Of a stretch of 64,000 bases of DNA, positions 37,146-46,376 are shown piece after piece. Made by a program: the position numbers and the translations under genes. Source of the stretch: Alteromonas sp. 5E99-2 (GTDB taxonomy: Bacteria; Pseudomonadota; Gammaproteobacteria; Enterobacterales; Alteromonadaceae); NCBI RefSeq assembly GCF_017368475.1, contig NZ_JAFNJE010000012.1:1-64000 (forward strand). The letters are read 5' to 3'. Position 1 is the first letter of the stretch; each line of letters starts with the position of its first letter. The notes beneath the pieces were generated by a model. That model searched no databases. It saw only the letters and a list, made by a program, of their open reading frames with translations, and had not been told where the DNA came from.

Positions 37146-38349
37146 TATCATGTTTTAACAAGATATCAGCCACAAACTGGTTAAACTTTTTATAGGGATC
37201 GTTCTGTTCCAAAATATCAACATATTGAGATAAATCAGGCTTATCGTTAATGGCCCTGAGACATGCCTTTTCTATTCGAGCAAGGTCTCTTTGTGTAGGA
37301 TAAAAATAATCACCAAGCCCTTTTTCTTTAAGGGTTTGCATATTAACGAGCTGATCGATGTTAAAGCAGATCCCAATACTGAATATACCTGAGGCTAATG
37401 CCTGCATAGTCGTTGGAGAGCCTCCATTTGAAATAGACACATCGGCAATTTCACAGGCTTTATCGCCAGGAATAAATTTCTCCCAGTACACATTGTCGTA
37501 TTCATCAGGCAAGACTATGGAATCACTGGCTGTTCCAACAATTAGCGTCACCTTGTGCTTAGCCAACATATCTACTAATTCAGGTAGTAATTGGCTGTCA
37601 CCTGAACTTCCCAAGTTAATATAAATGATGGGCTTATTGGTGGGTATTTCACTCCACCAACTTGGCACTTCCATATTTGGTGACCAATTGACGGGACCAA
37701 TAGCCCTTTTGTGATCGTTGACGAGATCCATATCAACAATTTCGGGTAAATCCAAATAGGCAGTGTAATCACTTTCACAAAAAATATGGGGTAAGGAACG
37801 GCTCTTCACCGGCACCAAGCCGTTATCAATGCGGCTTTGCTTAAACGGCGATGTGTGTGCCCCCATTAGTAATGGCTTAATAAAATTAAATATCCGCTGT
37901 GACAATGCTGTCCCTAACACTTCTCGAATTGGTACATTAGGTATAGGAAGTTCATGATTTCTGGATGAACACCAATAACCGTTTATGACATTTAAATAGG
38001 GGATCCCCAGTTGTTTAGCGCTGATTTGTAAAGTGTGTCGCATATCTCCCATCACAAGCGCAGGCTTTTCTGCCTCCAATATTTCTTTGTCTCTGTTTAG
38101 GTATGATAAGACCCGATGCTTTGGCCATATTGGTAAAGATTTTAAGTTCCATTCAATAAAGGTGGCAGGCGCTGTGCTTAATAAGGGCTTTATTTCATAA
38201 CCAGGCGCAGAGAAAAGGTGATCATAATGGTCATCACAGTAAAAAACGATTTCGCAACACCCATCTCTAACTAAATGATCGGCGAGTAGTCGACACCGAG
38301 CTACGTGAGCAAGGGTCACCGATTCACAGAAAAAAAGTACTTTGCGCAT
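37135..38349 (-). CDS. Glycosyltransferase, GT1/MGT type
   Basis: A 404-residue GT-B enzyme of the UDP-glucuronosyl/MGT type: N-terminal MRKVLFFCESVTLAHVARCRLLADHL and a C-terminal donor-site region (PIIYINLGSSGDSQLLPELVD, VSISNGGSPTTMQALASGI). The motif SNGGSPTTMQAL stands in for the usual xHGGxxT. Membrane segments are absent. The acceptor is unknown. A GTG (38361) is a possible alternative start. It precedes, divergently, the PEP-CTERM-like gene. Confidence 0.82.
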   Translation of the reverse strand: MRKVLFFCESVTLAHVARCRLLADHLVRDGCCEIVFYCDDHYDHLFSAPGYEIKPLLSTAPATFIEWNLKSLPIWPKHRVLSYLNRDKEILEAEKPALVMGDMRHTLQISAKQLGIPYLNVINGYWCSSRNHELPIPNVPIREVLGTALSQRIFNFIKPLLMGAHTSPFKQSRIDNGLVPVKSRSLPHIFCESDYTAYLDLPEIVDMDLVNDHKRAIGPVNWSPNMEVPSWWSEIPTNKPIIYINLGSSGDSQLLPELVDMLAKHKVTLIVGTASDSIVLPDEYDNVYWEKFIPGDKACEIADVSISNGGSPTTMQALASGIFSIGICFNIDQLVNMQTLKEKGLGDYFYPTQRDLARIEKACLRAINDKPDLSQYVDILEQNDPYKKFNQFVADILLKHDITE

Positions 38350-38605
38350 TTTGGATACCACTTCTTCAATGTAAAGGCAGGAGAAAGTGAGACAACTGCG
38401 CTTTATTTCATATATATGTTTCTTTTTACTAAAGGTAGACTATAGCTGAAGAAATCACACATCACTTTGACTTGCCACGTCATAAAAAGGCTTTTGAGGA
38501 TTCGATTGTAAATAGCATGAGGCCTTGTCAGATTTTTTTACATCATTCCTGAAACATCACAAGCGAAAAAGACTAAACTATTGAATCAAAAAGAAAAAAC
38601 AAAAA

Positions 38606-38621
38606 TGGCACAGTAAATGCT
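38606..38621 (+). promoter_or_regulatory. Sigma-54 promoter of the PEP-CTERM-like gene
   Basis: TGGCACAGTAAATGCT has GG and GC dinucleotides 10 bp apart and a complete -24 element (TGGCAC); the -12 is ATGCT where the consensus is TTGCW. Transcription would begin near 38633, 35 nt before the start codon. PrsK/PrsR-RpoN control of PEP-CTERM genes is known in other exosortase bacteria. The remaining part of the 38350-38605 gap shows nothing else that I can name. Confidence 0.8.
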
Positions 38622-38667
38622 TATTCTGGTTAGACTTTATAAAATGCAATATTCTAGGAAAACAGTA

Positions 38668-39522
38668 ATGAGCAAATTTAATAAACTAGCATTAGCCGCT
38701 CTAATCAGCGCGTCATCACTTACAGCTTCTGCTGTAGAAATTAACTTCACTAGTGGTGTTACTGCTACTGACTCTTCAGGCCTAACTAGTCAATTCATCG
38801 ATCCTTTAGACCCTCAAGGTACTAATGGTTTCTTCATTGAAACGTTTGACCAAATTCCAGGTACACCTGATGAACTTTTAGGTGAAACAGGATTTAACGC
38901 AAACAGCGATACTGAAAATTTCGATAGCGAGTGTGCTGTAAATTCACTTGGTGGTGGTATCTCTGGTGTTTCTGTTACTCCTTCAGCTGCAGATGATACA
39001 GACAATGTTCTAAATGTACGTTCTGGTACTAACGTAGGTGTTGGCGCAGCTCCTGCAAATGATGAAACTTGCTTCGGTTATGTAACAAATGCCGATTTAG
39101 GTACGAATGAAGAAGCGTCAGTAACGTTTGATTACTCACAGCTTTTAAGTGAAAATGGCGATACTGGTATTACTTACTTAGGTTTTTACTGGGGTTCAGT
39201 TGATACATTTAACGACTTTACGTTTTTCTCTAACGGTGTAGAAGTTGCTACTTTAACGGGTGTTGAATTACTAGCACAACTTGACGGTACAAGTGGAGAC
39301 CAGCTAGACGATAATTCAAATGTTTATGTAGAAATTGAATTTGATTTTGAAGACCAGTTTGATACGTTAGTATTCAGCACAAGAGGTGTTGCTGCAGAAT
39401 TCGATAACATCGTTATCGGTCTTAGCCAACGTCCAATTATTGAAACTCCAGCTCCAGCAGGTCTAGCACTACTAGCTGGTGGATTACTGTTACTTAGCCT
39501 TCGCTCTCGCAGCAAGAAATAA
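38668..39522 (+). CDS. PEP-CTERM-like sorted secreted protein
   Basis: A 284-residue secreted protein. Signal peptide: residues 1-23 (MSKFNKLALAALISASSLTASA). The body is acidic and rich in Asp, Thr, Gly and Ser, with two cysteines. The C-terminus has TPAPAGLALLAGG, a hydrophobic helix and the basic end LRSRSKK, i.e. the tripartite PEP-CTERM form with PAP in place of PEP. Exosortase would cleave at this signal. AGGAAA supports ATG 38668 over the frame's upstream start at 38617. A perfect terminator follows. Confidence 0.82.
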   Translation: MSKFNKLALAALISASSLTASAVEINFTSGVTATDSSGLTSQFIDPLDPQGTNGFFIETFDQIPGTPDELLGETGFNANSDTENFDSECAVNSLGGGISGVSVTPSAADDTDNVLNVRSGTNVGVGAAPANDETCFGYVTNADLGTNEEASVTFDYSQLLSENGDTGITYLGFYWGSVDTFNDFTFFSNGVEVATLTGVELLAQLDGTSGDQLDDNSNVYVEIEFDFEDQFDTLVFSTRGVAAEFDNIVIGLSQRPIIETPAPAGLALLAGGLLLLSLRSRSKK

Positions 39523-39549
39523 GTTAACTGTAAATTAGTTATAGAATTG

Positions 39550-39582
39550 AAATCCCGTGAATTATATTCACGGGATTTTTTT
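39550..39582 (+). terminator. Intrinsic terminator after the PEP-CTERM-like gene
   Basis: A 13-bp perfect stem, AAATCCCGTGAAT (39550-39562) with ATTCACGGGATTT (39566-39578), a 3-nt loop and a T-run. Confidence 0.9.
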
Positions 39583-39595
39583 GTATAATCACAGA

Positions 39596-40132
39596 ATGAA
39601 AAACACCAAATATTTTCTATTCTTTCTTTTTAGCTTTCCGCTAGCCGATTGTATAAACATACTGTCTCACAGGCAGTTAAACCAATACGGCCTTATTCCA
39701 CGAAACCTTGAACATTTAACAGGTATATTTTCGTCTGTATGGCTTCATGGAAATTTAAGTCATCTTCTAGCAAACTTTAGTGCACTCATTGTTTTAGCGT
39801 TTTTATGCAAGCAGTGGGGAAATAACACGTTCTGGAAGACAACGAGCTTAATCATAATATTAAGCGGAGTATTAGTTTGGATATTTGGCCGACCTTCATT
39901 ACACATTGGAGCAAGTGGCCTAGTATATGGTTACTTCGGCTTTTCAATAATAGCAGGTTGGATCAGCAAAAAAGTTTACTTCACACTAATATCAATTGCA
40001 GTTGCCATTTTCTATGGTTCAATGATTTGGGGCGTATTGCCTTCACAACCAAATACTTCTTTCGAATATCACTTAGCTGGGTTTATTAGTGGTATTTTTG
40101 CAGCTAAATTGTTCGCGGCTCCTAGAGTGTGA
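39596..40132 (+). CDS. Rhomboid family intramembrane serine protease
   Basis: A 178-residue protein of about six membrane helices. The catalytic dyad is S107 (IGASGLVYG) and H159 (EYHLAGFISG); the oxyanion-side motif is HGNLSHLLAN (51-60). The fold is the minimal six-helix rhomboid, close in size to rhombosortases, but the latter's signature is not clear. A TATAAT at 39584-39589 lies only 7 nt before the ATG and there is no Shine-Dalgarno, so a leaderless mRNA is possible. Its neighbour is a C-terminally sorted protein. Confidence 0.85.
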   Translation: MKNTKYFLFFLFSFPLADCINILSHRQLNQYGLIPRNLEHLTGIFSSVWLHGNLSHLLANFSALIVLAFLCKQWGNNTFWKTTSLIIILSGVLVWIFGRPSLHIGASGLVYGYFGFSIIAGWISKKVYFTLISIAVAIFYGSMIWGVLPSQPNTSFEYHLAGFISGIFAAKLFAAPRV

Positions 40133-40191
40133 TGGCACGTACTGATTAATTTTCGTATACTCTAATTTCAATATCATCAAAGCAAAAATCT

Positions 40192-40887
40192 ATGGTCGAA
40201 TCAGAACCGAAACAAAAACCTGGTTTTTTAGGTAATTTAATATTTAATATCGCAATACCTGTCCTTGTAATGACCTACGCAAGTTCAGAAGATTATTTGG
40301 GCCCTCTGTGGTCTATTGCTGTAGCCTTGGTGTTCCCTATTGGCTATGGACTGTGGGATTTAAAAGCGTCGGGTAAGGTTAACGCTTTTTCCATATTAGG
40401 TATTATCAGTGTGTTGTTAACAGGGGGCTTTAGCTTATTCAAATTGCCCGCTGAATATATAGCCATAAAAGAAGCGGCTATTCCTGCAGCGATTGGCATT
40501 GCCGTGTTAATTACTCAGTTTTCTCAAAAGCCATTAGTTAAGGTACTCATACTTAACGATCAACTCGTTAACTGGGAAAGCTTAAATGCGGCTCTTGCGC
40601 GCTCGAATAACGAGGTCGCTTTCAAACAAGTACTAGCCATAAGCTCTTACGTTGTTGCTAGTTCGTTCTTTTTGTCTTCAGTTTTGAATTATGTATTAGC
40701 TAAAGCCATATTAGTCAGTCAGCCAGGTACAACTGCCTATACGGAAGAGTTAGGCAGAATGACTGCCCTTAGCTACCCTGTTATCGTTATTCCAAGTATG
40801 ATTTTATTATTAGGGACGCTATGGTTTGTGTTCTCCAGAATACAAACATTAACCGGTGAAGAAATGGACAAATTCATCAACCAATAA
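40192..40887 (+). CDS. VC0807-type integral membrane protein
   Basis: A 231-residue protein with six or seven predicted helices. It resembles the VC0807/septation-protein-A-like membrane family (FPIGYGLWDLKASGKVNAFSILGIISVLLTGG). Function unknown. No ribosome-binding site is clear. It ends at a strong bidirectional terminator. Confidence 0.72.
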   Translation: MVESEPKQKPGFLGNLIFNIAIPVLVMTYASSEDYLGPLWSIAVALVFPIGYGLWDLKASGKVNAFSILGIISVLLTGGFSLFKLPAEYIAIKEAAIPAAIGIAVLITQFSQKPLVKVLILNDQLVNWESLNAALARSNNEVAFKQVLAISSYVVASSFFLSSVLNYVLAKAILVSQPGTTAYTEELGRMTALSYPVIVIPSMILLLGTLWFVFSRIQTLTGEEMDKFINQ

Positions 40888-40911
40888 AAAAGGAGGCTAG
40901 CCTCCTTTTTT
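40886..40911. terminator. Bidirectional intrinsic terminator
   Basis: AAAAAAGGAGGC (40886-40897), TA, then GCCTCCTTTTTT (40900-40911): a symmetric stem with A- and T-runs, serving both the membrane-protein gene and the converging alkaline phosphatase gene. Confidence 0.9.
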
Positions 40912-40938
40912 AATTCTACATTGATAAACTGAATATAA

Positions 40939-42336
40939 CTAACAAACCCAAGACGTTTTAAAGTTACAAGCTTCCTCTTTATCCTTGTTAGATTTTATCT
41001 TTTTACGATCATTAGGTTTGCTATTTAAGAAAGAGAAAATCGTTTTTGCTATCTCTGTATTATCGATGCTTCCAGCAAACAAATGCGAACCTTGGCCCAT
41101 GGAAAAAACAGGCACATCCACTCCAGTATGGCCACCTGTTGTCCAACCGGTATTCGTTTTTATATCTATAATTTTCTTAATTCCAGCTTCCCTATCTCTT
41201 AACTCTTCTATCTTGGCTAAACGAGTCATCTGCAATTTTTCATCGCTATTTAATTCAAAACCTAATTGTTCAGATACAAATTCAGCGGGCATTGTTTCAT
41301 CTACTAACTTCTCGGCTATTTGAGTTACCGAAGACTGTAGATTTCGAATCCACTCGGGCTCCCATTTATAGTCGCTATTAGCTCCAATGGTTAATCCTCC
41401 TGTACTGTGATCAGCCGTTAGAACGACTAAAGTATCTGGATTTTTTTCAACATAACCTGTAAGAAACTCAATGGTTTTCGCTAAGTCATCCATTTCTGCC
41501 ATTGCACTTGCTATATCATTGGCGTGACCCGCCCAGTCAACTTGACTTGCTTCTATTAGCAAGAAAAAGCCATTCTCGTTTTCAAGGTGTTTAATTGCAT
41601 GTTCCGCCATATAAGACAGACGGTGGGGCCTTTTGTCATCTAATGCCCATGGCAGCCCAATAGGTGCGAATAGACCTAACAAACTTTGGCCTTCTGAATA
41701 GGTTGCTAGTTTGTTATAGGAATCTGTATATTGATAGCCTGCATCAATAAACTCAGCGACAAGGTCTCGGTCATCACGTTCAAAGTAAGACAACCCACCG
41801 CCTAGCATAACATCGACAACAAACTCACCATTGATTCTGTCATCAAAAAAATGGTCCGCTATTTCATTATAGTTTTTACGGCTTTCATTGTGAGTGACAT
41901 ACGCCGCAGGCGTTGCATGAACAATTTGAGACGTCACTGCTATGCCCGTTCTCATACCATTGCGCTTTGCTTGCCGTAATACTGTATTAAGGGGCTTTCT
42001 ATCAGTATCTACTGATATAGCACCATTATAAGATTTAAATCCTGTAGCTAACGCAGTAGCACCTGCAGCTGAATCTGTGACTATGCCTGATTCTTCAGCA
42101 GGGTAAGTCGAGGCACTGCCTACATAGATGTTGTCTAGAACTGTTCGATCAACGCCATTTGATAAGTCTAGGTCTTTATAATACCGATAGGCGGATGTAT
42201 AAGCGGGGCCCATACCATCACCAACAACCATTATAATATTTTTTGGGGTGTGACTTACTTGAGGTTTGGCAAAAGAAGCTACAGAAAAAAATGTAGCACT
42301 AACAGCGAAAGCAGCAGTCAATGTTCTGAACGCCAT
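40939..42336 (-). CDS. phoA: Alkaline phosphatase (PhoA family)
   Basis: A 465-residue secreted alkaline phosphatase. Signal peptide: residues 1-23 (ending SFA). Metal-binding D40 (VVGDGMGP), nucleophile S89 (VTDSAAGATA), VDWAGHAND and TADHSTGGLT carry the other ligands, and TGGHTG the last histidine. It hydrolyses phosphate monoesters in the periplasm, or on the surface. No clear Pho box lies in the 51 bp after cheV, so a separate promoter was not found. The C-terminal end is lysine-rich, then ends SWVC. Confidence 0.9.
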   Translation of the reverse strand: MAFRTLTAAFAVSATFFSVASFAKPQVSHTPKNIIMVVGDGMGPAYTSAYRYYKDLDLSNGVDRTVLDNIYVGSASTYPAEESGIVTDSAAGATALATGFKSYNGAISVDTDRKPLNTVLRQAKRNGMRTGIAVTSQIVHATPAAYVTHNESRKNYNEIADHFFDDRINGEFVVDVMLGGGLSYFERDDRDLVAEFIDAGYQYTDSYNKLATYSEGQSLLGLFAPIGLPWALDDKRPHRLSYMAEHAIKHLENENGFFLLIEASQVDWAGHANDIASAMAEMDDLAKTIEFLTGYVEKNPDTLVVLTADHSTGGLTIGANSDYKWEPEWIRNLQSSVTQIAEKLVDETMPAEFVSEQLGFELNSDEKLQMTRLAKIEELRDREAGIKKIIDIKTNTGWTTGGHTGVDVPVFSMGQGSHLFAGSIDNTEIAKTIFSFLNSKPNDRKKIKSNKDKEEACNFKTSWVC

Positions 42337-42387
42337 GAATTATTCCTTGGCACTATTAAAAGAACATTAATTGTAGCTTGGTTCAAA

Positions 42388-43338
42388 CTACGATTGAAGC
42401 TTTTCTCTCATTCGTTGCTGCACAACGGTAACCAATCCATCAGGCTGGAATTTTGAGATAAAAGCATTACAACCTACTTTCTCAACCATGGCTTCGTTAA
42501 AGCTTCCGCTTAGAGATGTATTTAATGCTATAAATAAATCACTGATCCTTGGGTCAGCCCGCACTTCTGATGTTAAACGATAACCGTCCATCTCTGGCAT
42601 CTCAGCATCAGTAAACATCATAAGAATAGTTTCTAATACATCCATTCCTTCATCGGCCCAAGAACGAAGAAGATTGAGAGCTTGAAGTCCGTCTGAACAT
42701 TCAATGATATTGATCCCCAATTGTTCTAGGGTGTCTTTAATCTGTTTACGGGCTGTGGGAGAATCATCAACAACAAGAATGGTCTGCCCATTAATATGTT
42801 CAGCTAAACTTTGTTCTAATACTTCCTCAGAAATACTTGTGTCGTATTCGACAATTTCGGCAAGCACTTTTTCTACATCAATAATTTCGACAATTTCATT
42901 TTTACCATTTAATTCCATCTGCGTAATGGCTGTCAGATAATTCGCTTTACCAATACTCGAAGGCGGAGGTTGAATGTCTTTCCATGAAGTGTTGGCGATA
43001 CTTAATACTTCAGCGATCAAAAAACCCTGAACAGAACGATTGTATTCAGTAATAATGACGTTCCCTTTTGTAGGATCAACATCTTGAGACGGTTTTAATT
43101 TAATTGCATCGCGTAAATCAATAATAGGAATAGATGTACCACGGTATATAGTGACACCATGTAAATGAGAGTGAGAACCGGGCATTTCATTCATATGAGG
43201 CACATTAATGACTTCTTTAACTTTAAAGACATTAATTGCAAACACATGCCTTGTTCCAAGTTTAAACATTAATAATTCTAGCCTATTTTCTCCTACCAAC
43301 TTTGTGCGTTGATCTACGGAGTCAAGAATCCCACTCAT
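42388..43338 (-). CDS. cheV: Chemotaxis protein CheV
   Basis: A 316-residue CheW-REC fusion. The CheW-like domain lies at about 18-165; the receiver domain at about 185-310 has TILVVDDSPTARKQI and the phosphoacceptor aspartate in FTDAEMPEMDGY. It couples receptors to CheA and adapts by phosphorylation. It lies 140 bp from a divergent LysR gene. Confidence 0.94.
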   Translation of the reverse strand: MSGILDSVDQRTKLVGENRLELLMFKLGTRHVFAINVFKVKEVINVPHMNEMPGSHSHLHGVTIYRGTSIPIIDLRDAIKLKPSQDVDPTKGNVIITEYNRSVQGFLIAEVLSIANTSWKDIQPPPSSIGKANYLTAITQMELNGKNEIVEIIDVEKVLAEIVEYDTSISEEVLEQSLAEHINGQTILVVDDSPTARKQIKDTLEQLGINIIECSDGLQALNLLRSWADEGMDVLETILMMFTDAEMPEMDGYRLTSEVRADPRISDLFIALNTSLSGSFNEAMVEKVGCNAFISKFQPDGLVTVVQQRMREKLQS

Positions 43339-43478
43339 CGCTTACCTATATTTATCAACCTGATTAACCCAGTTTTTATTATAGGCAAACATTTAAAAAA
43401 AGCTCACCTAACCTCTAAATTTAAAATCTATACTTTAAAAATGTTACAATTGCATCATTGTGACAAAGGTATTTCGAT

Positions 43479-44432
43479 ATGAATATAGCAAAAGTAGACT
43501 TGAATCTATTGGTATACTTAGATGTGCTACTTAGGGAAGGTAGCGTAACTAAAGCAGCCAATCAGCTTGGGATCACTCAACCCGCTATGAGTAATGGACT
43601 AAAACGTTTACGCGATTTGTTTAGTGACCCTATACTAGTCCGTACCTCGGAAGGTATGACTCCTACCTCCCGTGCATTAGAGCTACAACCTATTATTCGT
43701 GATGTTTTGCGTAAATTAGAAAGTGCAGTACAGCCAACTCTTGCATTTGAACCTGAACACAGCTCTCGTACATTTCGTATCATGACTAGCGATTACGCTG
43801 AATCAACATTAATCATTGAGCTAATCGGAAAATTATCCACCCTTGCACCCAATATCACATTAGATTTAATCACCCCAAGCGACGTGACATTCCATGACGT
43901 AGAACACGGTCGCGTTGATATGGCAATTAACCAATTTGACGAACTACCACTCTCGTTTCATCAAAAACTGCTTTGGAATGACTCTTTTTCTTGCGTGTTA
44001 AGTAAAACTCATCCGCTGGTGAACAAGTTTGACTTAGATTCCTATTTATCAGCTCAGCACATATGGGTAAGTAAAACCGGCTATGGTGTCGGTGTAGGAA
44101 TAGATCCTTCTGAGGTCCAAAAGTTAGGCTGGGTTGACGCAGAACTTATTAAACTGGGGCGACAACGAAACATTCGAGTGTTTACCAGACATTACTACGC
44201 CGCGTTACAACTTGCCAAAAGCCAGCATCTTATCGCAACACTTCCAACCAAAGCTGCATTAACCATAACTGATGACCCCAATGTTATAATAACCCCCCCT
44301 CCTTTCGATATCCCTCCAATTGCACTAAAAATGGCATGGAGCGCCCTATTGCATCATGACCCCGGCCATATTTGGCTACGTAGACTCATTAGTGAGTTAG
44401 CCGACACGTATAGCGTAAAAAAAACATGCTAA
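43479..44432 (+). CDS. LysR family transcriptional regulator
   Basis: A 317-residue LTTR. The HTH lies at about 5-65 (DLNLLVYLDVLLREGSVTKAANQLGITQPAMSNGLKRLR) and the effector domain at 95-300, of the NodD/LeuO-like subgroup. A patatin-like gene follows by 36 bp on the same strand and may be co-transcribed; the target is not evident. Confidence 0.9.
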   Translation: MNIAKVDLNLLVYLDVLLREGSVTKAANQLGITQPAMSNGLKRLRDLFSDPILVRTSEGMTPTSRALELQPIIRDVLRKLESAVQPTLAFEPEHSSRTFRIMTSDYAESTLIIELIGKLSTLAPNITLDLITPSDVTFHDVEHGRVDMAINQFDELPLSFHQKLLWNDSFSCVLSKTHPLVNKFDLDSYLSAQHIWVSKTGYGVGVGIDPSEVQKLGWVDAELIKLGRQRNIRVFTRHYYAALQLAKSQHLIATLPTKAALTITDDPNVIITPPPFDIPPIALKMAWSALLHHDPGHIWLRRLISELADTYSVKKTC

Positions 44433-44468
44433 ACTCAAAATAAATTACATTGGTTAATTGCTCTTTTA

Positions 44469-45308
44469 ATGAATCGAAATATTGTTCCTATTTTTTCAGG
44501 TGGTGGAACTCGGTTTTCCGCCCACGTTGGAATATTGGCTGCGCTAGAACGCCTGCCCGTGTCATTTGATACCCTCGTAGGCATATCTGGAGGCGCTATT
44601 GTTGCATCTCTCTATGCCAATGGCATGTCTATACAACAAATGCTTACATTGGCTCAGGAAACAAATTTCAAAGACTTTAAAGATTTTTCCCTTGTACGAC
44701 TACTTCGTAGTGGCGGCCTGTCTTCTGGTAAAAAGTTTGAAGACTGGCTCGACCATCAGCTACAAGGTAAGACCTTTGCAGATTTAGCGTATAACTTTCA
44801 TGTCATCGCCACAGATCTAAACGGAGGTGGCCCCGTTGTATTTAACAAGGAAACAACACCTAATATTAAAGTCTCTTACGCAGTAAGGTGTTCAATGTCG
44901 ATTCCGCTCATATTCAGCTCAAAAGTTTTTGACGATTACTTACTTGTAGACGGTGCAATTCTGGCTGAGGATGCGTTATTTAACGACTGGAGAGGAGATG
45001 GAACGCCTAACATTTGTTTTCGGCTAAAAAGTAAGCCCGCCCCCAACAAACAGAAAAAAAGAACTTTTTTTGTATTGCCGCAGCACATTCATATGCTTAT
45101 ACGAACGTTCATGAATGCGCTGTCAAGAGAATATGTAAACGCCAATTTTTGGCACCAGACCATAGTTATTGATTCCGGTACTACGTCGGCAGTAGATTTT
45201 GAAATGACTGCTAAGCAAAAATTAGATCTCTATCATGCTGGCTTTGATACCGTTAAAAAGTACTTACCCATAAAACTAGATAAGTACTTTTCAAAAGGTG
45301 CAGCTTAA
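44469..45308 (+). CDS. Patatin-like phospholipase
   Basis: A 279-residue patatin-family lipid acyl hydrolase. The oxyanion motif is SGGGTRFSAHVG (10-21), the nucleophile S40 in GISGG, the catalytic D161 in LLVDGAI. The oxyanion motif has TRF in place of the usual glycine-rich GxRG, which is slightly unusual. No signal peptide is seen. It ends exactly next to the convergent epimerase gene. Confidence 0.87.
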   Translation: MNRNIVPIFSGGGTRFSAHVGILAALERLPVSFDTLVGISGGAIVASLYANGMSIQQMLTLAQETNFKDFKDFSLVRLLRSGGLSSGKKFEDWLDHQLQGKTFADLAYNFHVIATDLNGGGPVVFNKETTPNIKVSYAVRCSMSIPLIFSSKVFDDYLLVDGAILAEDALFNDWRGDGTPNICFRLKSKPAPNKQKKRTFFVLPQHIHMLIRTFMNALSREYVNANFWHQTIVIDSGTTSAVDFEMTAKQKLDLYHAGFDTVKKYLPIKLDKYFSKGAA

Positions 45309-46325
45309 TTACACTTTATAGTAAGCTTTATACCAATTTACGAACTTAGCAATCCCCTCATTTAACTGAGTTTGAGGACGGTAGCCAGTAGCAGAAACCA
45401 GTGTAGACACATCAGCATAAGTGTCTGGCACATCGCCCGGTTGCATGGGTAACAAGTTTTTTTCTGCAGTAATGCCAAGTTCACCTTCAATCGCCTCTAT
45501 GAAATCCATCAGGTTAACTGGCGTCTGAGCGCCAATGTTATATACCCTAAAAGGTGACGAGCTGGTGTTCGGTTTCGGCGATTCAGCGTTCCAGTTATCA
45601 TCAGGCGTTGCTGTAACATCTAAAGAACGAACTACGCCTTCAACAATATCATCAATATAAGTAAAATCACGTCTGTGGTTACCAAAATTGTAAACATCAA
45701 TGGGGTCGCCATTCAAAATAGATTTTGTGAATTTAAAAGGCGCCATATCAGGCCTGCCCCAAGGGCCATACACAGTAAAAAAACGCAATCCTGTGGTAGG
45801 TAAGTTATAAAGATGACTATAAGTATGAGCCATCAATTCGTTTGCTTTTTTGCTGGCTGCGTACAAGCTCACAGGGTGATCAACATTATGTTCTTCACTG
45901 AACGGCATCACCTTACTCATACCGTAAACGGAACTCGATGATGCATATACAAGGTGCCCTACTTTAAAGTGCCTGCACCCTTCGAGAATATTCATAAATC
46001 CGACTATATTTGAGTCGACATATGCATGAGGATTTTCTATAGAGTAGCGCACGCCAGCTTGCGCAGCCAAATGTATTACGCGATCAAATTTGTGCTCTTC
46101 AAACAGCGCAGTCATCCCATCTCGGTCTTCAACTGCCAGCTTTTCAAATGAAAAATTAGCTGATTGTGTCTGAGACCTTATGTCATCCAACCTTGCTAGT
46201 TTCAGCGACGGGTCATAATAATCATTAAGGTTATCAATGCCGACGACCTCATTTCCTCGAGCGATAAGTTTTTTTGCTGTTGCTGCACCAATAAACCCAG
46301 CAGCACCAGTAACTAATATTTTCAT
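45309..46325 (-). CDS. NAD-dependent epimerase (UDP-glucuronate 4-epimerase-like)
   Basis: A 338-residue extended SDR. Rossmann motif TGAAGFIG (7-14), catalytic YAASK, and the family's [27 protein letters not shown] segment ([11 protein letters not shown] here), [15 protein letters not shown] and [14 protein letters not shown], as in UDP-glucuronate 4-epimerases and CapI-like enzymes. It probably supplies UDP-galacturonate or a related sugar to the nearby exopolysaccharide locus, although it is on the opposite strand. Confidence 0.88.
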   Translation of the reverse strand: MKILVTGAAGFIGAATAKKLIARGNEVVGIDNLNDYYDPSLKLARLDDIRSQTQSANFSFEKLAVEDRDGMTALFEEHKFDRVIHLAAQAGVRYSIENPHAYVDSNIVGFMNILEGCRHFKVGHLVYASSSSVYGMSKVMPFSEEHNVDHPVSLYAASKKANELMAHTYSHLYNLPTTGLRFFTVYGPWGRPDMAPFKFTKSILNGDPIDVYNFGNHRRDFTYIDDIVEGVVRSLDVTATPDDNWNAESPKPNTSSSPFRVYNIGAQTPVNLMDFIEAIEGELGITAEKNLLPMQPGDVPDTYADVSTLVSATGYRPQTQLNEGIAKFVNWYKAYYKV

Positions 46326-46376
46326 GTTATTTCGCTTTTTTTAGCTCGCAGAACCACCCGTAAACACTACGAAAAA

